64,000 bases of DNA from Zoroaster sp. YZ-2022. Taxonomy: Eukaryota > Echinodermata > Asteroidea > Forcipulatida > Zoroasteridae. The notes under the pieces are model-generated. The model was not told where the DNA came from. It saw only the letters and a list, made by a program, of their open reading frames with translations, and searched no databases. Position numbers and translations under genes: made by a program. The stretch spans positions 40,321,067 to 40,385,066 of the forward strand of contig CM055822.1 in the NCBI GenBank assembly GCA_029582265.1. Reading direction: 5' to 3'. This document shows positions 21,401-32,328 of this stretch, in pieces. Every line of letters starts with the position of its first letter. Position 1 is the first letter of the stretch.

Positions 21401-24400
21401 AAGGATTATACGATTGCTGGGGACTAAGTGCAGCAATTAGTTCTCTGTCATCAGCTTACTGGTCAATGGTCATTTATTTTTCCCTTTGGAAGGGAGTCAA
21501 GTCGTCAGGCAAGGTAGGTTTGTAGATCCAATGTTGATTGCTATAAAAAAACCCACATATATGACATTGGGCTGACGCACGGACTGTTGGGTTTCATATA
21601 GGCAGCAGGATTTTTCCAAGTGTGGGGGGGTATGCACTTCGTTGTATGCACATGCTTTGTATGGGTCCTTACTGTCGTTATTTTGGGATCCGACTTTGAG
21701 TGGGAGTCAGTCGGAGTTGGGTACGTTGGCACGTTCCCCCGTAGAGCCATCCAGTGGTTATGCTACTGAGTTGAGGACTTATTCGTGTCCTTAAAAAGAA
21801 AAGGTTGGAGCTTTATGCGTTAGGTCGTGTTGTCCCTTCCACCCTGGTTATTTCTATGGATCTTTTATTGTGAAGGGAAATGGGGATCAACCTTGATACG
21901 TTATCCATGAAAACCTCAGTGAATTAACAACAACTTCCTATCCCAACCATGATCAATCACTGTATATTACAGAGCCAATGGGTGGCCCCTGACTTTCGTC
22001 AAACATTTTATTTATTTTATACACAGGTAGTATGGGTGACGGCAACACTACCATACATAGTCCTGACGATTCTGTTGATACACGGTCTTCTACGCTACCG
22101 GGTTCTCTTAATGGGATCAAGTACTATCTCACACACCAGACTTAATCAACTTTAGCAGCCCAAGGCATGGATTGATGCTGCCGTTCAGATCTTCTTATTC
22201 CATTGGGGCGGGTTTGGGGTTCATATTTCGCCTATTGCTATAATAAATTCCACAATAAGTATTTACAGGTAAATAAAACCCGTCATGCTTGGTCAAGTTC
22301 CATGGGGCATTTTACTATAGTGTGTCTAAACAGCCAAGTAAGAGGTTATGGATGTCACATATATCATAGACTGTTCTTAAAAAACAAACTAATTACGAAA
22401 TTTATTTTAACAAAATACGCCATAAAAAAAACACACAAACAAATCAACCCCCCCAAAAAAAAAAAAAAAACAAAAAAAAAAACATGGGCGGTTGTTATAA
22501 CTGTGCATTTGAAATGCCGTGGTCTCCTGATTGAGCTAAGACACATGTAAGATCACAATATGAGACTGTAATTGTCACCATCAGCACTATACATAACCTT
22601 GAGTACTCCTTGCTCAGTAAACGGTGGTTAACTGAGAAGATTTACTGGAGCCGCTAAGATATACATATTACATGTACAAAGTTAAAAGAGAAACATTTAG
22701 ACAGTTCATGGCAAATTGTCTCAGAAATTTGACCTCGATAAAAGGTGTTACCAAGGTTCGTGTTTAGGTCCACTGTTTATTTTTGTATACTAGTAGTTTG
22801 TTTGAAGTAACGAAAACTCAACTCCCAAATGTTCATTGCTTATACTGATGACACGCAACTTTATCTTCGTTTTGTCCAAATACTGTATCAAGTCAGGCGT
22901 CAGGCACTTTCTGCAATGGAGGGTCTGCATACATGTTGTGCGCAAATGGATGCTTGGTAACGGTTAATTAATTCTTTAAACGATGGTAAAAACTGAATTT
23001 ATTATCTTAGGCACTCGTCAACAATTGGCTAAAGGTTAACATTGATGGTATTAGTTGGTTCGTCCAGGGTTTCTACCCCCATTGTAAGGGAATCTTGGTG
23101 CCGGTTTGATGCAAACATGACAATGGCTAATTATATTACAAAAAACTTGTGCTGCTGCTTTTATTGCCCTTACATAAATATTAGACGTATCAGGGAAGTA
23201 CTTATCTAGGCAATGTACCAAAACATTAATTCATTCTTTCATTTCCAGCCGATTGGATTATTGTAACAGTCTCCCTTTATGGATTGCCTGATATTCCAAA
23301 ATTAACCAGCTGCAACGTGTTCAAAATTCTTGCGCTAGATTGGTTTGTAGTGCTTTTAAAACACTGTCATATTACACCCCTTTGTTCATTGACTTACACA
23401 CTGGCTTCGCGAGGTTCAGGATTGATTTTAAAATTTTGTTATTAACTTATAAGATTTTAAATGGTCTTGCTCCCTTATATTTATGCCAACTTATCAAAAA
23501 AAATCTCGTCTCGTCCTAAATATATATAGTCTTAGAAGTGCCAGGGACGACATGCTCCTTAGTTACCCGGTGTGTGTCGGTTTACTAAAATCACGCTTTG
23601 GGTGATAGGGCATTTGGGTTTACTTGCTCCCAAATTATGGAATGCTTTACCATTAAATATGTTGGGAAATCGACTAGTTTGACTGTTTTTAAAACAATAC
23701 TTAAAACACATTTTTCTGTATGTGCATTTTATTGATATTTTGTGATGTGCTTTTTATTGATATTTTTTTAATATATTTTATTGTATTGTCACATTTGAAA
23801 TTGTATGTAAAATTTGTAATGCGCATTTGAACTTTATCTCTATATGGAATTTGCGCTAATATAAGTTAATAAAATTATTATTATTAATTATTACCAATCT
23901 GACTTCGGAGAAATCAACTGTGATTGCATCTGTTTTAATTCAATCCAATTCACATTAATTTATTTCCAAAATGTTTAATTACAAAGCAGATTAAATTACA
24001 ATGCACAATTAAATCACTATCTTCAACATCCCAATATATGCTTAAAACCCTTAAGTGCGCGCGATCCGTTTTTGTACACTATACAGGGCTGCCAGGTCGA
24101 CAACTGGCACGCGTAACTCAATGAATGAGGGCATATACCGTTGCATAATCGTTCTCCTAAGCATTCTCACATTTCCTTTCAGATAGTCTAGAGGTTGGTA
24201 TATAACCATTTCAGGGCGTGATCCAGGAATTGTTAAGGGGGTAGGCAGGTGGGGTGGGGGTAAGATTATTTTTTTTTTCTGGATAATAACCACCTGGGTT
24301 ATGTTTTGTATTATTTGGGGTTTTCAAGGTCCCACTCATTTGTTTACACCATCCTTTTATAGCTCCATGTTTACACCTTTGGAAAACCCACCTCCCACCA

Positions 24401-27400
24401 TGGAAAAAGGAGGGATGTGGGGCGGGGTGGCTAAATGGGCAGTCAAACCTACTCTTCCTCCAGTTTATAGCTAGATACGCTATGCTTGGCGTGCCAAACA
24501 ATTATTACTTCCCAAACATAGCTCCTTCACGCCACGTGAAGGTCAAACAGTCGTTTACAAGCCAAGTGAAACAGCTGTTTTCAGTCAGCTTCGTTTGCTC
24601 TTAAAAGCCCCGCCTCTTTCTAACCCCCCACAGACCTGTTGGTAAACAACTCATTCATAAAACGTGTCATATGATATCAAACGCCTCCTTGACGGTTAGC
24701 CTGCAATCTGCAGCTGGGTCAATTACCTCTATGGGATTATGTTGAACCACATAGAGAAACCTGATTATCGTCACTTAAAGGGAAATTAGTGAAAATCAAT
24801 AATTTTACTTTGAAAAATCTTACTTAATCTACTTTTATGCATAGAACTTTAATTAAAACAAAGTCAATAAATACAACATTTTAAGATCCAACAAAAATAA
24901 ACTTCACCAATTGGACAACATATTAAAGCGTCATCAACCCGATTAATTGGTTATAAGTAAGGGTTTATCTACCATGGGGAAATGTTTAAACCGAATGATA
25001 CAGCTAGGCGCGCTCCAAAGATTGATGACAATGAGTTGTCCTACATTATTCAATTATGGGTTTTGTTTGGTTTAAAATGAGGCAATTGTGATGTTGCATT
25101 GTGATGTTAACAGCTGAGTTTATGTAGAAGCTTCACTATTTATTATTTTTTGTGCTAGGCCTATGTAAGATTTATTGAATAGACCAGCTTATAGGGAAAT
25201 AAAGAAAACCAAGCTCTTATAATAGAAAAGCTCTCCTTATTGATTTCTAAGAGGACAATAACGAATGAGCCAATCATTATGCAGGTTAGTAGTGAAAGGG
25301 AGTGCATGCTTGACTCATCAATTTTAATATGGTTCGTGGATGCTTAAATTGTTGTTTCATGTTTGGAAATATAATCATTCTACTTAACTTTGAAACCATG
25401 GATGCGTAACCTCCCCGGAGAAGTTGGAATATATTTACCCTTAAATTTGCGGGTAATCGTCCAGAGAAATGGTTAAATAAACTTTTAGCACAGCGGGGGC
25501 GGGGGGCACATAACATGGTCACGGTGTTGGGACTGGATTAATATTTAACGCCATTGTTTGAAATGACTCATTACTTTCTACAACTAGTCGATTTAATTTA
25601 TACAGCAATTAGATCACATTTTCTTCTGCTGTTTACACCTCCAGGTCCTGGGCTTGTATTTGTGGTTTACCCAGAAGCCATTGCCACCATGCAGGGCTCC
25701 ACAGCTTGGTCTATCATCTTTACTATGATGTTAATCACTCTGGGTCCTCGATAGCTCTGTAAGTCAATTCGTTTTGTAAAGCTGCATCTTGTCCAGCCAG
25801 CTCTACCCAAAAAACCTACACTCCATGATATGATTGGAGCGGATGTGTCAGTGTGTCACATTATAAATGGTCATTGTACATTACACGCGAGCATTTTTGT
25901 GATATTCATTGCCTGGAATAATAGGCTCTTTTCTAAATGGTATTCACCCACATGGACACTGCTTATAACCTTTTTGTTATTGAAGGCTTACCAGCTAATC
26001 TCGCTTTGTTATTAAATTTTTTCTTCCATACTCACTAGTTCGGTGGTCTTGAAGCTTGTTATATCTGGTCTTACAGGCAAATTCCCGAGACAATTAAAGC
26101 GAATCGACGCGAGCTTCTAACTCTTGCTGTAGTGGTGAGCGTGTTTTTATTCGCTTTGTTCAACGCTAACATATGGCGGTATCTACATGTTTGTATTACA
26201 AGAAAGATTTGCAGCTGGTGCGTCATTACTCTTTCGTTGTTATGTTTTGAAGCTATTGGGATCTCATGGATTTATGGTGAGTTCACAAAATATGACATTC
26301 TTACATAAGTATAATACACAGAATATGACATCCTAGAATGGGGTTTGAGGTTAAAATAATCACTCCTCATTCTTCTGAGGACAATCGGAACATATTGAAC
26401 GAAACGTCGAGGTTGTAACCTCCAGTTCTTTTTCAGAACCAATTATTACTACTCAATAGAGAATTTCATATGGTGTCACCCTCAATTAGTCTACTTTATA
26501 ATCACTCTAACTAGATCAAAAATAGGAAACGACTTATATGTTTTAGACTTGTCTCAATATAAATGTGTGTTAACTGTTTTATTAATTTGCAGGAATGAGA
26601 CGAATTTACAAGCAACATAAAGCGACACATGATCGGATTTTCACCAGGGTATGGTGGTATGTATCGACTGTGCTGGAAGATCTCTTTGCTCCTCTGTTTT
26701 TAGTGGTAAGTTGGATTTTAAGTCAACTTTGAGCTTCAAACGTTTTGCAAAAAGCTATCGAATAGCCAATATAGTGGTCTCAGACTTTGTTTGAATTGTG
26801 ATTTTAAGTCAAGAGTGCACCCTTCCTTAGCTGATTTTTGATAGCTGCTCTCTTGCAACCTCGTCCACACTGTCAGCTTCTTCGTCCGAAATGTATATAT
26901 GGTGAGTAGAGCTCGAACGGTATTCGAGAGGTTGCGGGTTCGAGTCCGGCATCAGCCAATTCTATATATATATATGGTGCGTGTATACAAAAAAGGTGAA
27001 ATCCAATTCAGGGCGTTAATATGCCAAGGTTATTTAGTTTGGACAATTTACATGTAGTGTACCAAATAAGAGGAACTCCTCAGTTTTCCATTGATACCTG
27101 TATCGATCCATTGTCTGTCACATGGCCGAGTACATTGTTATTGAAAATGGCAAATTCAAATCGCATTTTGCAAGTTTGGGTAATCGGTTCAAGGCAGTCT
27201 GAAATGGACGCATCACTTGACCTGCTCAGATGATTATGCGTAAGATTTTTAAGCTAGTTGAAAGATGGTACAACTAACGACTGAACAGCGAGTTTTCGTG
27301 ATTACAACATTTCACCAAACTCACAGTTTGCAGCAAACTCAAGCCCGATGCTTTCAGGGAACGTTTCCCAGAACGGGAGCCCCCAGCAGCCAAAACCATC

Positions 27401-28724
27401 TGGGCGCGAATGTTAGAAATATCAAAGAGTATGGCATCAGCCTCAACCGCAACAAGGGAATTCTGGCAGGAGGCGCACCGGGCGATCATCAGAAGGGAAC
27501 ATTGCAGCAGTAAGGCAGCAACTTTTGGAGCATCCTAGGGACACCAGCGCAGGCGAAATGAGCTGAGATTGCCTTCGGCGACATTCAACAGAATCACGAG
27601 ATTGGACACTCCACCAGCATCCATATCGGATTCACATCCGACATCAACTTTCTACGCCAGGAGATTTTGCTAGAAAGGCTCAAGCGCGTTTGCCAGATGG
27701 TTGATAGCCCGTACCGAGAGAGATGTCAATTTTCTGCAGTGAATCTCGTAATCGGCGACGAAGCTGCTTTTCTCCATGAACGGCAAGGTCAATACATATA
27801 ATGTTGCTTGGAATATGCACCAAGCAAGACACCCCCAGAATTCAAATTTGAGGTTAACATGAGTCGACAAAAGTGGACTGTTTGGATTTAGGACTTTGTG
27901 GAAGTGGTCATTAAAGCCTAATCGGACCGTTTTCTTTCGAAAAGGAATGTCAATGGTAACATGTATCTGCAGATGCTCCAATGATAACGTTTACCGCAGC
28001 TGCAGGAACACTTTGAGCGACAGGTTCGTGGGGTCTTCAGACCCAACCTCTGTGGTAGGGCCCAAGATGGCGCCCCAGCACATCGCCTTATCGCTGTCCG
28101 GAGATCGTCTGAGGGAACTCTCTTTTGGCGAACGATTCATCGCCGTCAACCATGAGGGGGTGGAATGGCCACCAAGATCACCTGACCTCACACCATGTGA
28201 CTATTTCCTTTGGGGACATTTTGAAGAACAAGGTGTTTGCAACTCCTCCCGTGATCTTGATGGTGTAGGGCCGTATTCGAAATGAAGTGGATGCTTTACG
28301 CAATAATCTGGCTATGGTGAGACGAGCAGTGCAGGACATGCTCCGTCGCTGTCAGCTTTTGTGTCGAAAGGGGAGAGGTGGACATGTTGAAGGTGTGGGT
28401 GCATAAAAGGGGCAATGTTAGAAGAGATTCTTCTTGAATAATGTCCAGTCATTCTTAAAGAAAATCTGGTTTATCATAATGACTTCTCACTAATTATCCT
28501 GCCTTGCACTGATTACCCAAACTTGGCAAAAATGCGATTTGTAATTTGTCATTTCAATAACAATGTACTCTTTCGTCATGTGACAGCTGTGGAACTCAAT
28601 AAAAAGGTAATCAATGGAAAGTTGAGGAGTCTTCTTCTTTGGTACACTACATGTAAATTTTCAAACTAAATAACTGCTGTGGCATATTACCCCCCTGAAT
28701 TCGGATTACCTTTTTTGATACGCA

Positions 28725-28802
<78 letters not shown>

Positions 28803-29082
28803 CTACACCAAAACAATTTAGGGAACACCGGAATAATCTCAGTTAAAACAAGATCATTTATTTGAGATAAACACAATGTTTCATAGAATTTTGATGAGAA
28901 ACAACTGCTAACAATGAAACAGATGATAAAGGATGCATTGATTACACATGTCATACTACTGAAAGAGAGAGAGGGGTTGCAAATGAAATCCCTGTTCATG
29001 GAACATTTCAAACCTATTTGATGTTTTTAAAAACTCGGTGTTCCCAAAATTGTTTTGAGTAGTATATATATGTATATATATA

Positions 29083-29121
<39 letters not shown>

Positions 29122-29296
29122 GAGACCTGGCCCCATAGAGCAATAGATAATTGGCATCGTGGACCGCCCACCAACATAAGGGCTGGTTAGCTCCAGTTGG
29201 TAGAGCGCTCATACGGTAATCGAGAGGTCGTGGGTGCCGAGTCCGGCATCACCCAATGTTTCTTGTTCGCGAAACTGGTTTATATATATATATATG

Positions 29297-29356
<60 letters not shown>

Positions 29357-30527
29357 CCATTCATCTCGAAACCATCTTCCTGACAGTCTTGAACACCGCG
29401 TTGGACTATAGAAACAACCTATAGGAAAGATGCCTTAAATATTGATGATATACCTCGGTATTTGTTTGACAGTGTTTTTGCAAAATATGTGAACTTGTAA
29501 AATGTATTTGTATTTTGTGTTGTTTCTAGTTTATCTTCTTTTGTAAGTTTGCACTAAGCGAACCTCTAGTATATGATGACTATGCAGTATCCTTTCCGGG
29601 GTCAGGCACCTGGATGGCCGCAGGCACTTTCCTCAATGATATTGGTTCCTGTGTTTGCCATATATAACGTATTCACATCTGCGCGGGATAGCTGGAAAAT
29701 GGTGAGTATATAATCCAAAAGCTTCTCCATGTGGATAAGGACATTTCCCACGTCATGTCTCTATTTGTAAGATTCATCGAATGCAAATATATTACTAAAG
29801 TTGTCGGATTTCAACATTTGACTGTTTATTCTGACCATAATTGGTTTCTTTTTATTGTTTTGAAGTAAAATCATTTTTCATAACCTTTTCAGTATTTCAA
29901 TTATGTTCTTCGATTTTTTTAAGTATCAAATAATAATTACATAGGCCTAATTTTTTAAAACCGACCCAAGCTCAAATCAGACTTGCGCATTGCTTCTCAA
30001 ATTCATTATGCCCATTGATTTCTTATTTTATCGTTAGAAGAAATTATGTTCCTAATAACTCCAATAAAGGACCATGATGAAGTACGAAAAGCGAAAGTCA
30101 CAAGATTTGAGGTTACATTAACCAACTTTTAATTGTCTCCTTTAAAGTTGCTCTCCGTATTTTCAAATATTCCATAACAACAGCCCTACAATACATCAAT
30201 CAGTGTATCTTCACACACCTGGGAAATCGGGCCTTCTCTCTATTGTCAGAACCTAGAACAAAAACACGACCACCGGAGAGAAAGCTTCCCCAATTGCCGG
30301 TAACTTTAAAACAATGTGATTGAGAAATAGGCTGTAATCAATGCAGAATACGGCCTATTAAAAACAAACTAAAAAAACAAACAAGCAAACTAACCTGATA
30401 ATTAATGATATGATAACTGATAATGATCTTCTATTTTAAATTATTATTTCTTCTACAGAGAAAAACACTGGCTATCAATATGAATGATGAAGATTTCGTT
30501 GTCTTCGACCAGAGCCAATGTATCTGA
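18293..30527 (+). CDS. SLC6 sodium- and chloride-dependent transporter, monoamine-type (whole gene)
   Basis: At least ten coding exons with GT-AG borders reconstruct most of a 12-TM SLC6 transporter, a plasma-membrane protein that takes up a neurotransmitter or amino acid driven by sodium. Landmarks: [20 protein letters not shown] in TM1, with the Asp typical of serotonin/dopamine/noradrenaline transporters; ICPIFQG before TM3; the DCNNEW extracellular loop; [20 protein letters not shown] in TM6; [14 protein letters not shown] in TM8; FAAGASLLF...[10 protein letters not shown] in TM10. The TM6b-TM7 exon expected between 22268 and 25645 was not found. About ten single-base indels interrupt the exons although every splice site looks intact. 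This fits sequencing error at least as well as a pseudogene. The substrate cannot be assigned. Confidence 0.82.
19963..20098 (+). CDS. SLC6 exon 2: TM2
   Basis: Starts after TATCTCAG with [10 protein letters not shown] and ends at the donor GTAGGT (20099). It encodes TM2, …[11 protein letters not shown], the QGAISLW loop and ICPIFQG. At least three single-base indels are needed: in the T run at about 19988, near 20013, and at about 20055-20080. The last codon is completed by the next exon. Confidence 0.8.
20567..20821 (+). CDS. SLC6 exon 3: TM3 and large extracellular loop
   Basis: Follows the acceptor TTTAATATAG. It encodes [15 protein letters not shown] (TM3), then in a shifted frame FYYNV and a YYLVASLLL stretch. 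The loop follows with [10 protein letters not shown], then NCYDGSF..SWVAVDL and GPKNFTE. Thr after Asn-Phe suggests a glycosylation site. The donor at 20822 is GTTAGA, which joins in frame to the AG at 21374. Confidence 0.75.
21375..21513 (+). CDS. SLC6 exon 4: TM4
   Basis: Uses the ...TTAGACAG acceptor and reads without interruption: [15 protein letters not shown], then a TM4 segment [13 protein letters not shown], then KGVKSSGK, the usual SLC6 boundary. The donor is GTAGGT at 21514. Confidence 0.82.
22027..22268 (+). CDS. SLC6 exon 5: TM5 and first half of TM6
   Basis: After TTATACACAG it reads [20 protein letters not shown] (TM5), then a loop around [11 protein letters not shown] in a shifted frame, [13 protein letters not shown] (TM6a), GAGFGVHIS and [12 protein letters not shown], ending at the donor GTAAAT. 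The Asn-Lys-Phe motif and the Ala-Gly-rich TM6 hinge are typical of substrate- and chloride-binding SLC6 proteins. Two or three indels are present. Confidence 0.8.
22563..22625 (+). pseudogene. Possible remnant of the missing TM6b-TM7 exon
   Basis: A short frame reads TVIVTIST after a weak AG and would follow exon 5 in phase. It resembles the D-T/A-x-I-V-T start of this exon in other SLC6 genes. Similarity ends after about ten residues and a LINE starts about 100 bases further on. This is a weak candidate only. Confidence 0.2.
22687..23892 (+). mobile_element. 5'-truncated CR1/L2-type LINE reverse transcriptase
   Basis: Starts inside the reverse transcriptase domain ([22 protein letters not shown]) and continues through the catalytic box as YTDDTQLY. 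The third residue of the usual YADD is therefore retained but Ala is replaced by Thr. Later parts are [48 protein letters not shown] and LYLCQL, and it ends in an AATAAAATTATTATTATTAATT tail. Many frameshifts and stops. Same sense as the SLC6 gene, within its intron. Clearly dead and typical of CR1/L2 retrotransposition. Confidence 0.88.
23893..25644. other. SLC6 intron remainder
   Basis: Non-coding. Around 24214-24260 the sequence CAGGGCGTGATCCAGGAATT followed by a G-rich run resembles one end of a hAT MITE of the GGCGGATCCAG type, but the opposite end was not found. No SLC6 exon was recognised. Confidence 0.45.
25645..25758 (+). CDS. SLC6 exon: TM8
   Basis: After CACCTCCAG it reads [19 protein letters not shown], then [15 protein letters not shown], then in a shifted frame LDSS before the donor GTAAGT (25759). 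This matches the TM8 sodium-site region of monoamine transporters (…MLITLGLDSS). One extra C near 25745 breaks the frame. Confidence 0.82.
26039..26276 (+). CDS. SLC6 exon: TM9 and TM10
   Basis: Begins after TCACTAG with FGGLEA and ends ...[10 protein letters not shown] before the donor GTGAGT (26277). It includes [17 protein letters not shown], a hydrophobic TM9 ([12 protein letters not shown]), [16 protein letters not shown] and TM10. TM9 and TM10 lie in one exon; many vertebrate relatives have an intron here. Four to five single-base indels. Confidence 0.82.
26370..26455 (+). repeat. Dispersed CGAAACGTC repeat, copy 1
   Basis: …TCTGAGGACAATCGGAACATATTGAACGAAACGTCGAGG…CCAGTTCTTTTTCAGAACC… The block is shared with 31518-31590 and 53405-53490. 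An inner dyad (…TATACTG.TCGAAACG…) and a GTTCT..AGAAC hairpin are visible in the better copies. Confidence 0.6.
26593..26705 (+). CDS. SLC6 exon: loop and start of TM11
   Basis: Follows ATTTGCAG and reads in one frame [19 protein letters not shown], then [19 protein letters not shown], up to the donor GTAAGT at 26706. It corresponds to the segment before and into TM11. Confidence 0.8.
26895..26960 (+). repeat. tRNA-derived SINE fragment
   Basis: GAGAGGTTGCGGGTTCGAGTCC includes a perfect B box (26937-26947), followed by GGCATCAGCC. The A-box side (GAGTAGAGCTCGAACGG) is degraded. It matches the better element at 29180-29275. Confidence 0.6.
26976..28727 (+). mobile_element. Tc1/mariner-superfamily transposon with long TIRs
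   Basis: The right end read inward is CAGTGCGTATCAAAAAAGGT; the left end has TGCGTGTATACAAAAAAGGT. The similarity continues inward for about 200 bases on each side (for example TTTACATGTAGTGTACCAAA in both). Both borders abut (TA)n, consistent with TA target duplication. Inside is a decayed transposase: an N-terminal helix-turn-helix from 27265 ([12 protein letters not shown]), then GDEAAF, then [13 protein letters not shown], then [17 protein letters not shown]. These are the three acidic positions of the IS630/Tc1/mariner catalytic core. Many frameshifts. It lies in the penultimate-region intron of the SLC6 gene. Confidence 0.88.
27265..28420 (+). pseudogene. Decayed mariner-type transposase
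   Basis: Frames at 27265-27513 (HTH-like N-terminus, similar to the DUF4817 type) and 27896-28285 (C-terminal catalytic part) belong to one protein interrupted by indels. The second and third catalytic Asp positions (QDGAPAH and SPDLTPCD) survive. It would cut and rejoin transposon ends if intact; as assembled it is inactive. Confidence 0.8.
28728..28800. repeat. (TA)n microsatellite
   Basis: About 36 uninterrupted TA units directly abutting the mariner element's right end. They probably grew from the duplicated TA target. Confidence 0.95.
29062..29122. repeat. (TA)n microsatellite
   Basis: Interrupted TA array. The segments beside it (about 28800-28830 ACCAAAACAATTT..GGGAACACCG and 29025-29058 CTCGGTGTTCCCAAAATTGTTTTGAG) are inverted copies, so 28800-29060 is itself a small TIR element of about 260 bases inside TA repeats. 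Confidence 0.8.
29180..29275 (+). repeat. tRNA-derived SINE
   Basis: GGTTAGCTCCAGTTGGTAGAGCGC (A box, about 29185-29208) and GTGGGTGCCGAGTCC (B box with one extra base, about 29230-29244) are spaced as in a tRNA gene. ATCACCC and a TTTCTTGTTCGCG tail follow, and (TA)n lies after that. Best SINE in the window. Confidence 0.75.
29279..29354. repeat. (TA)n microsatellite
   Basis: TA array following the SINE tail, with two small interruptions. Confidence 0.95.
29530..29701 (+). CDS. SLC6 exon: TM11 end and TM12
   Basis: After GTTTCTAG it reads [20 protein letters not shown], then [11 protein letters not shown], then in a shifted frame [20 protein letters not shown], ending at the donor GTGAGT (29702). 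One extra base near 29632 shifts the frame. Confidence 0.8.
30459..30527 (+). CDS. SLC6 last exon: cytoplasmic tail
   Basis: Acceptor TTCTACAG. It reads [20 protein letters not shown], then CI and TGA (30525-30527). The tail is short, about 22 residues after the join. No poly(A) signal was placed with confidence, but the sequence downstream is non-coding. Confidence 0.65.
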   Translation, partial: RKTLAINMNDEDFVVFDQSQCI

Positions 30528-30639
30528 TGATCCTGGAATGTTGCGTTCATTCCACATTTTTGTTCGTGTTTTGTCAGTTGTGTACATACAATGTTATTTT
30601 TGTTGCAGGTTGTAATAATTATGACATTTGTGTCCTGAT

Positions 30640-30790
30640 GTTAGTAAAATGCTGGGGTGGGGGAGTAGGTCATATCCTGATGTTAGTGAATGCTGGGGTG
30701 ATGCTGGGGTGATGCTGGGGGTGATGCTGGGGTGGGGAGCAGGTCATGGTCCTGATGTTAGTGAATGCTGAGGGTGGGGAGAGGTCACAT
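30640..30790. repeat. GATGCTGGGGTG minisatellite
   Basis: Repeats of TCCTGATGTTAGTGAATGCTGGGG with an inner GGTGATGCTGG unit, GT-rich, in the 3' flank of the SLC6 gene. Confidence 0.75.
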
Positions 30791-32328
30791 GTAGACACAT
30801 GTAGAAAATGTTTTTACAGGTTATTATTTGTAATAGTGTAGTATTAGTCTTGCAGATATATTAGGGTTTTATGCAAGCAAATGACTTAAGGGAGTAAACT
30901 TTTCTTATTATACAAAATGCTTGGGGAAAGAAACTTCAGTAGACCATGCATGTTGCAGCCATGTCTAAGGCACAATTATTTACTCTGCCTAGTAGACTAT
31001 ACTAGACCTATGTTATATATTACTAGATTCGGCACATGTATTATCACAATCAGTAATCACATACATGTAGGTCCTGTTGTCTTTGAGAGTTTGAACAAAC
31101 AATGATGGAACTTATTATGAACATAGCAATGATCATGAAACTATAAGACCTTGTATTGTTATCTTTATCACTATTGCTCATCTGGGTTTCAGAATAATAC
31201 AACAACTGCAAGGATTTGATTTGTTGTCAGGGAAATGTGATCAAGAAAGCTTCTACCAACAAGATGAACTTGTGTAATAAGAGTTAATGTATGATAATGA
31301 CTGATTTGACTACCCACGCACTGCATCATGATTTATATAATTATGTCAAAGTTTACTTACAGTTCACACAGCAATTACACTTATAAAATGTCAATGTTGC
31401 ATTTTTGTGTAAGTTAATCATTGTATATGTAGGTCCATAAATCAAATTAATCAATTGAAAATGTAATATTGTAATATTTTATATTAATATCAGCTTGATA
31501 GTGAAAAAACTGTGGTATTTTCCTGAAGACGATCAGAGTATACTGTTCGAAATGTTGAGTTGTAACCTTTACTTATCCTCTTCACCATGTAAAGCTACAA
31601 GTTTTACTTGTGAAAATCATGTTGATTCTCCCTTCGTACGAATAATCTGTATGTAAGATGTTTGTTTTAGCAAAGGTATTTGAGCTCTGTAAAGTATAAG
31701 CCCAATTATAAGCTCATTATTATTTTAAAGTGACAAATGGAAATTATAGAGTATACATGTAATATGACAATGATTTTATAACAGATTCAGTGATCCTTAA
31801 TTACAATGGAATAAGATTTGATATCCTTCTATTGTTTCTTCATTAATTCAGTTCTGTTGAAATAGTGATACTGTTTTGTTTTTGTTTTGTTTTTGTTCTT
31901 GTTTTTTCTTGTTTAGTTCTTTTTTGGGGAGGCAAAGCTTTACACCTTGAAATTTGGGAAAACATATTTATTCTTAATGATTTTGTATGTTGAGAACAAA
32001 AAGTTCTGCGTAAGGTTCGTGATTATAAGGTAAAGCCTATAAGGATTTCATACGTTTTATGGAAAATAGCTGGCTTACCTTTGTACTGTGTTTTATAAGG
32101 GAATATTAAAAGGTTTAAGCGTATATATGTAATAGGGAAGCATTGTTGCCGCCCTGACTAGAAACATGTTTGGGCTTCACATCGTTCATCGTTAAGAGCG
32201 TTTTCGCGAGTTCAACTAGTTTAGCTGCGATTACGTCATTGTTCTGACTAAACGTGAACCGAAGTTTGTGATCGGTTACGCTTGGTTTCAAGATGTTGGA
32301 TTGTAAATAGTAACGAAAGTGGTCAGAA
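30791..32328. other. 3' flank of SLC6, non-coding
   Basis: AT-rich. It contains copy 2 of the CGAAACGTC dispersed repeat at 31518-31590 and a T-rich run at about 31870-31920. No gene seen. Confidence 0.45.
31518..31590 (+). repeat. Dispersed CGAAACGTC repeat, copy 2
   Basis: …TTTTCCTGAAGACGATCAGAGTATACTGTTCGAAATGTTGAGTTGTAACC… matches copies near 26370 and 53405. The GTTCTTCAGAACC hairpin is not kept here. Confidence 0.6.

Noticed and set aside
22027..22268. Treating the SLC6 gene as a bacterial or transferred gene
   Set aside because: Clear GT-AG introns at family-typical positions mark it as a native animal gene.
27274..27489. Minus-strand ORF over the mariner N-terminus
   Set aside because: It is a shadow of the plus-strand transposase frame, which carries the recognisable motifs.
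28706..29424. Tyr/Ile-repeat proteins
   Set aside because: These are translations of (TA)n microsatellites.
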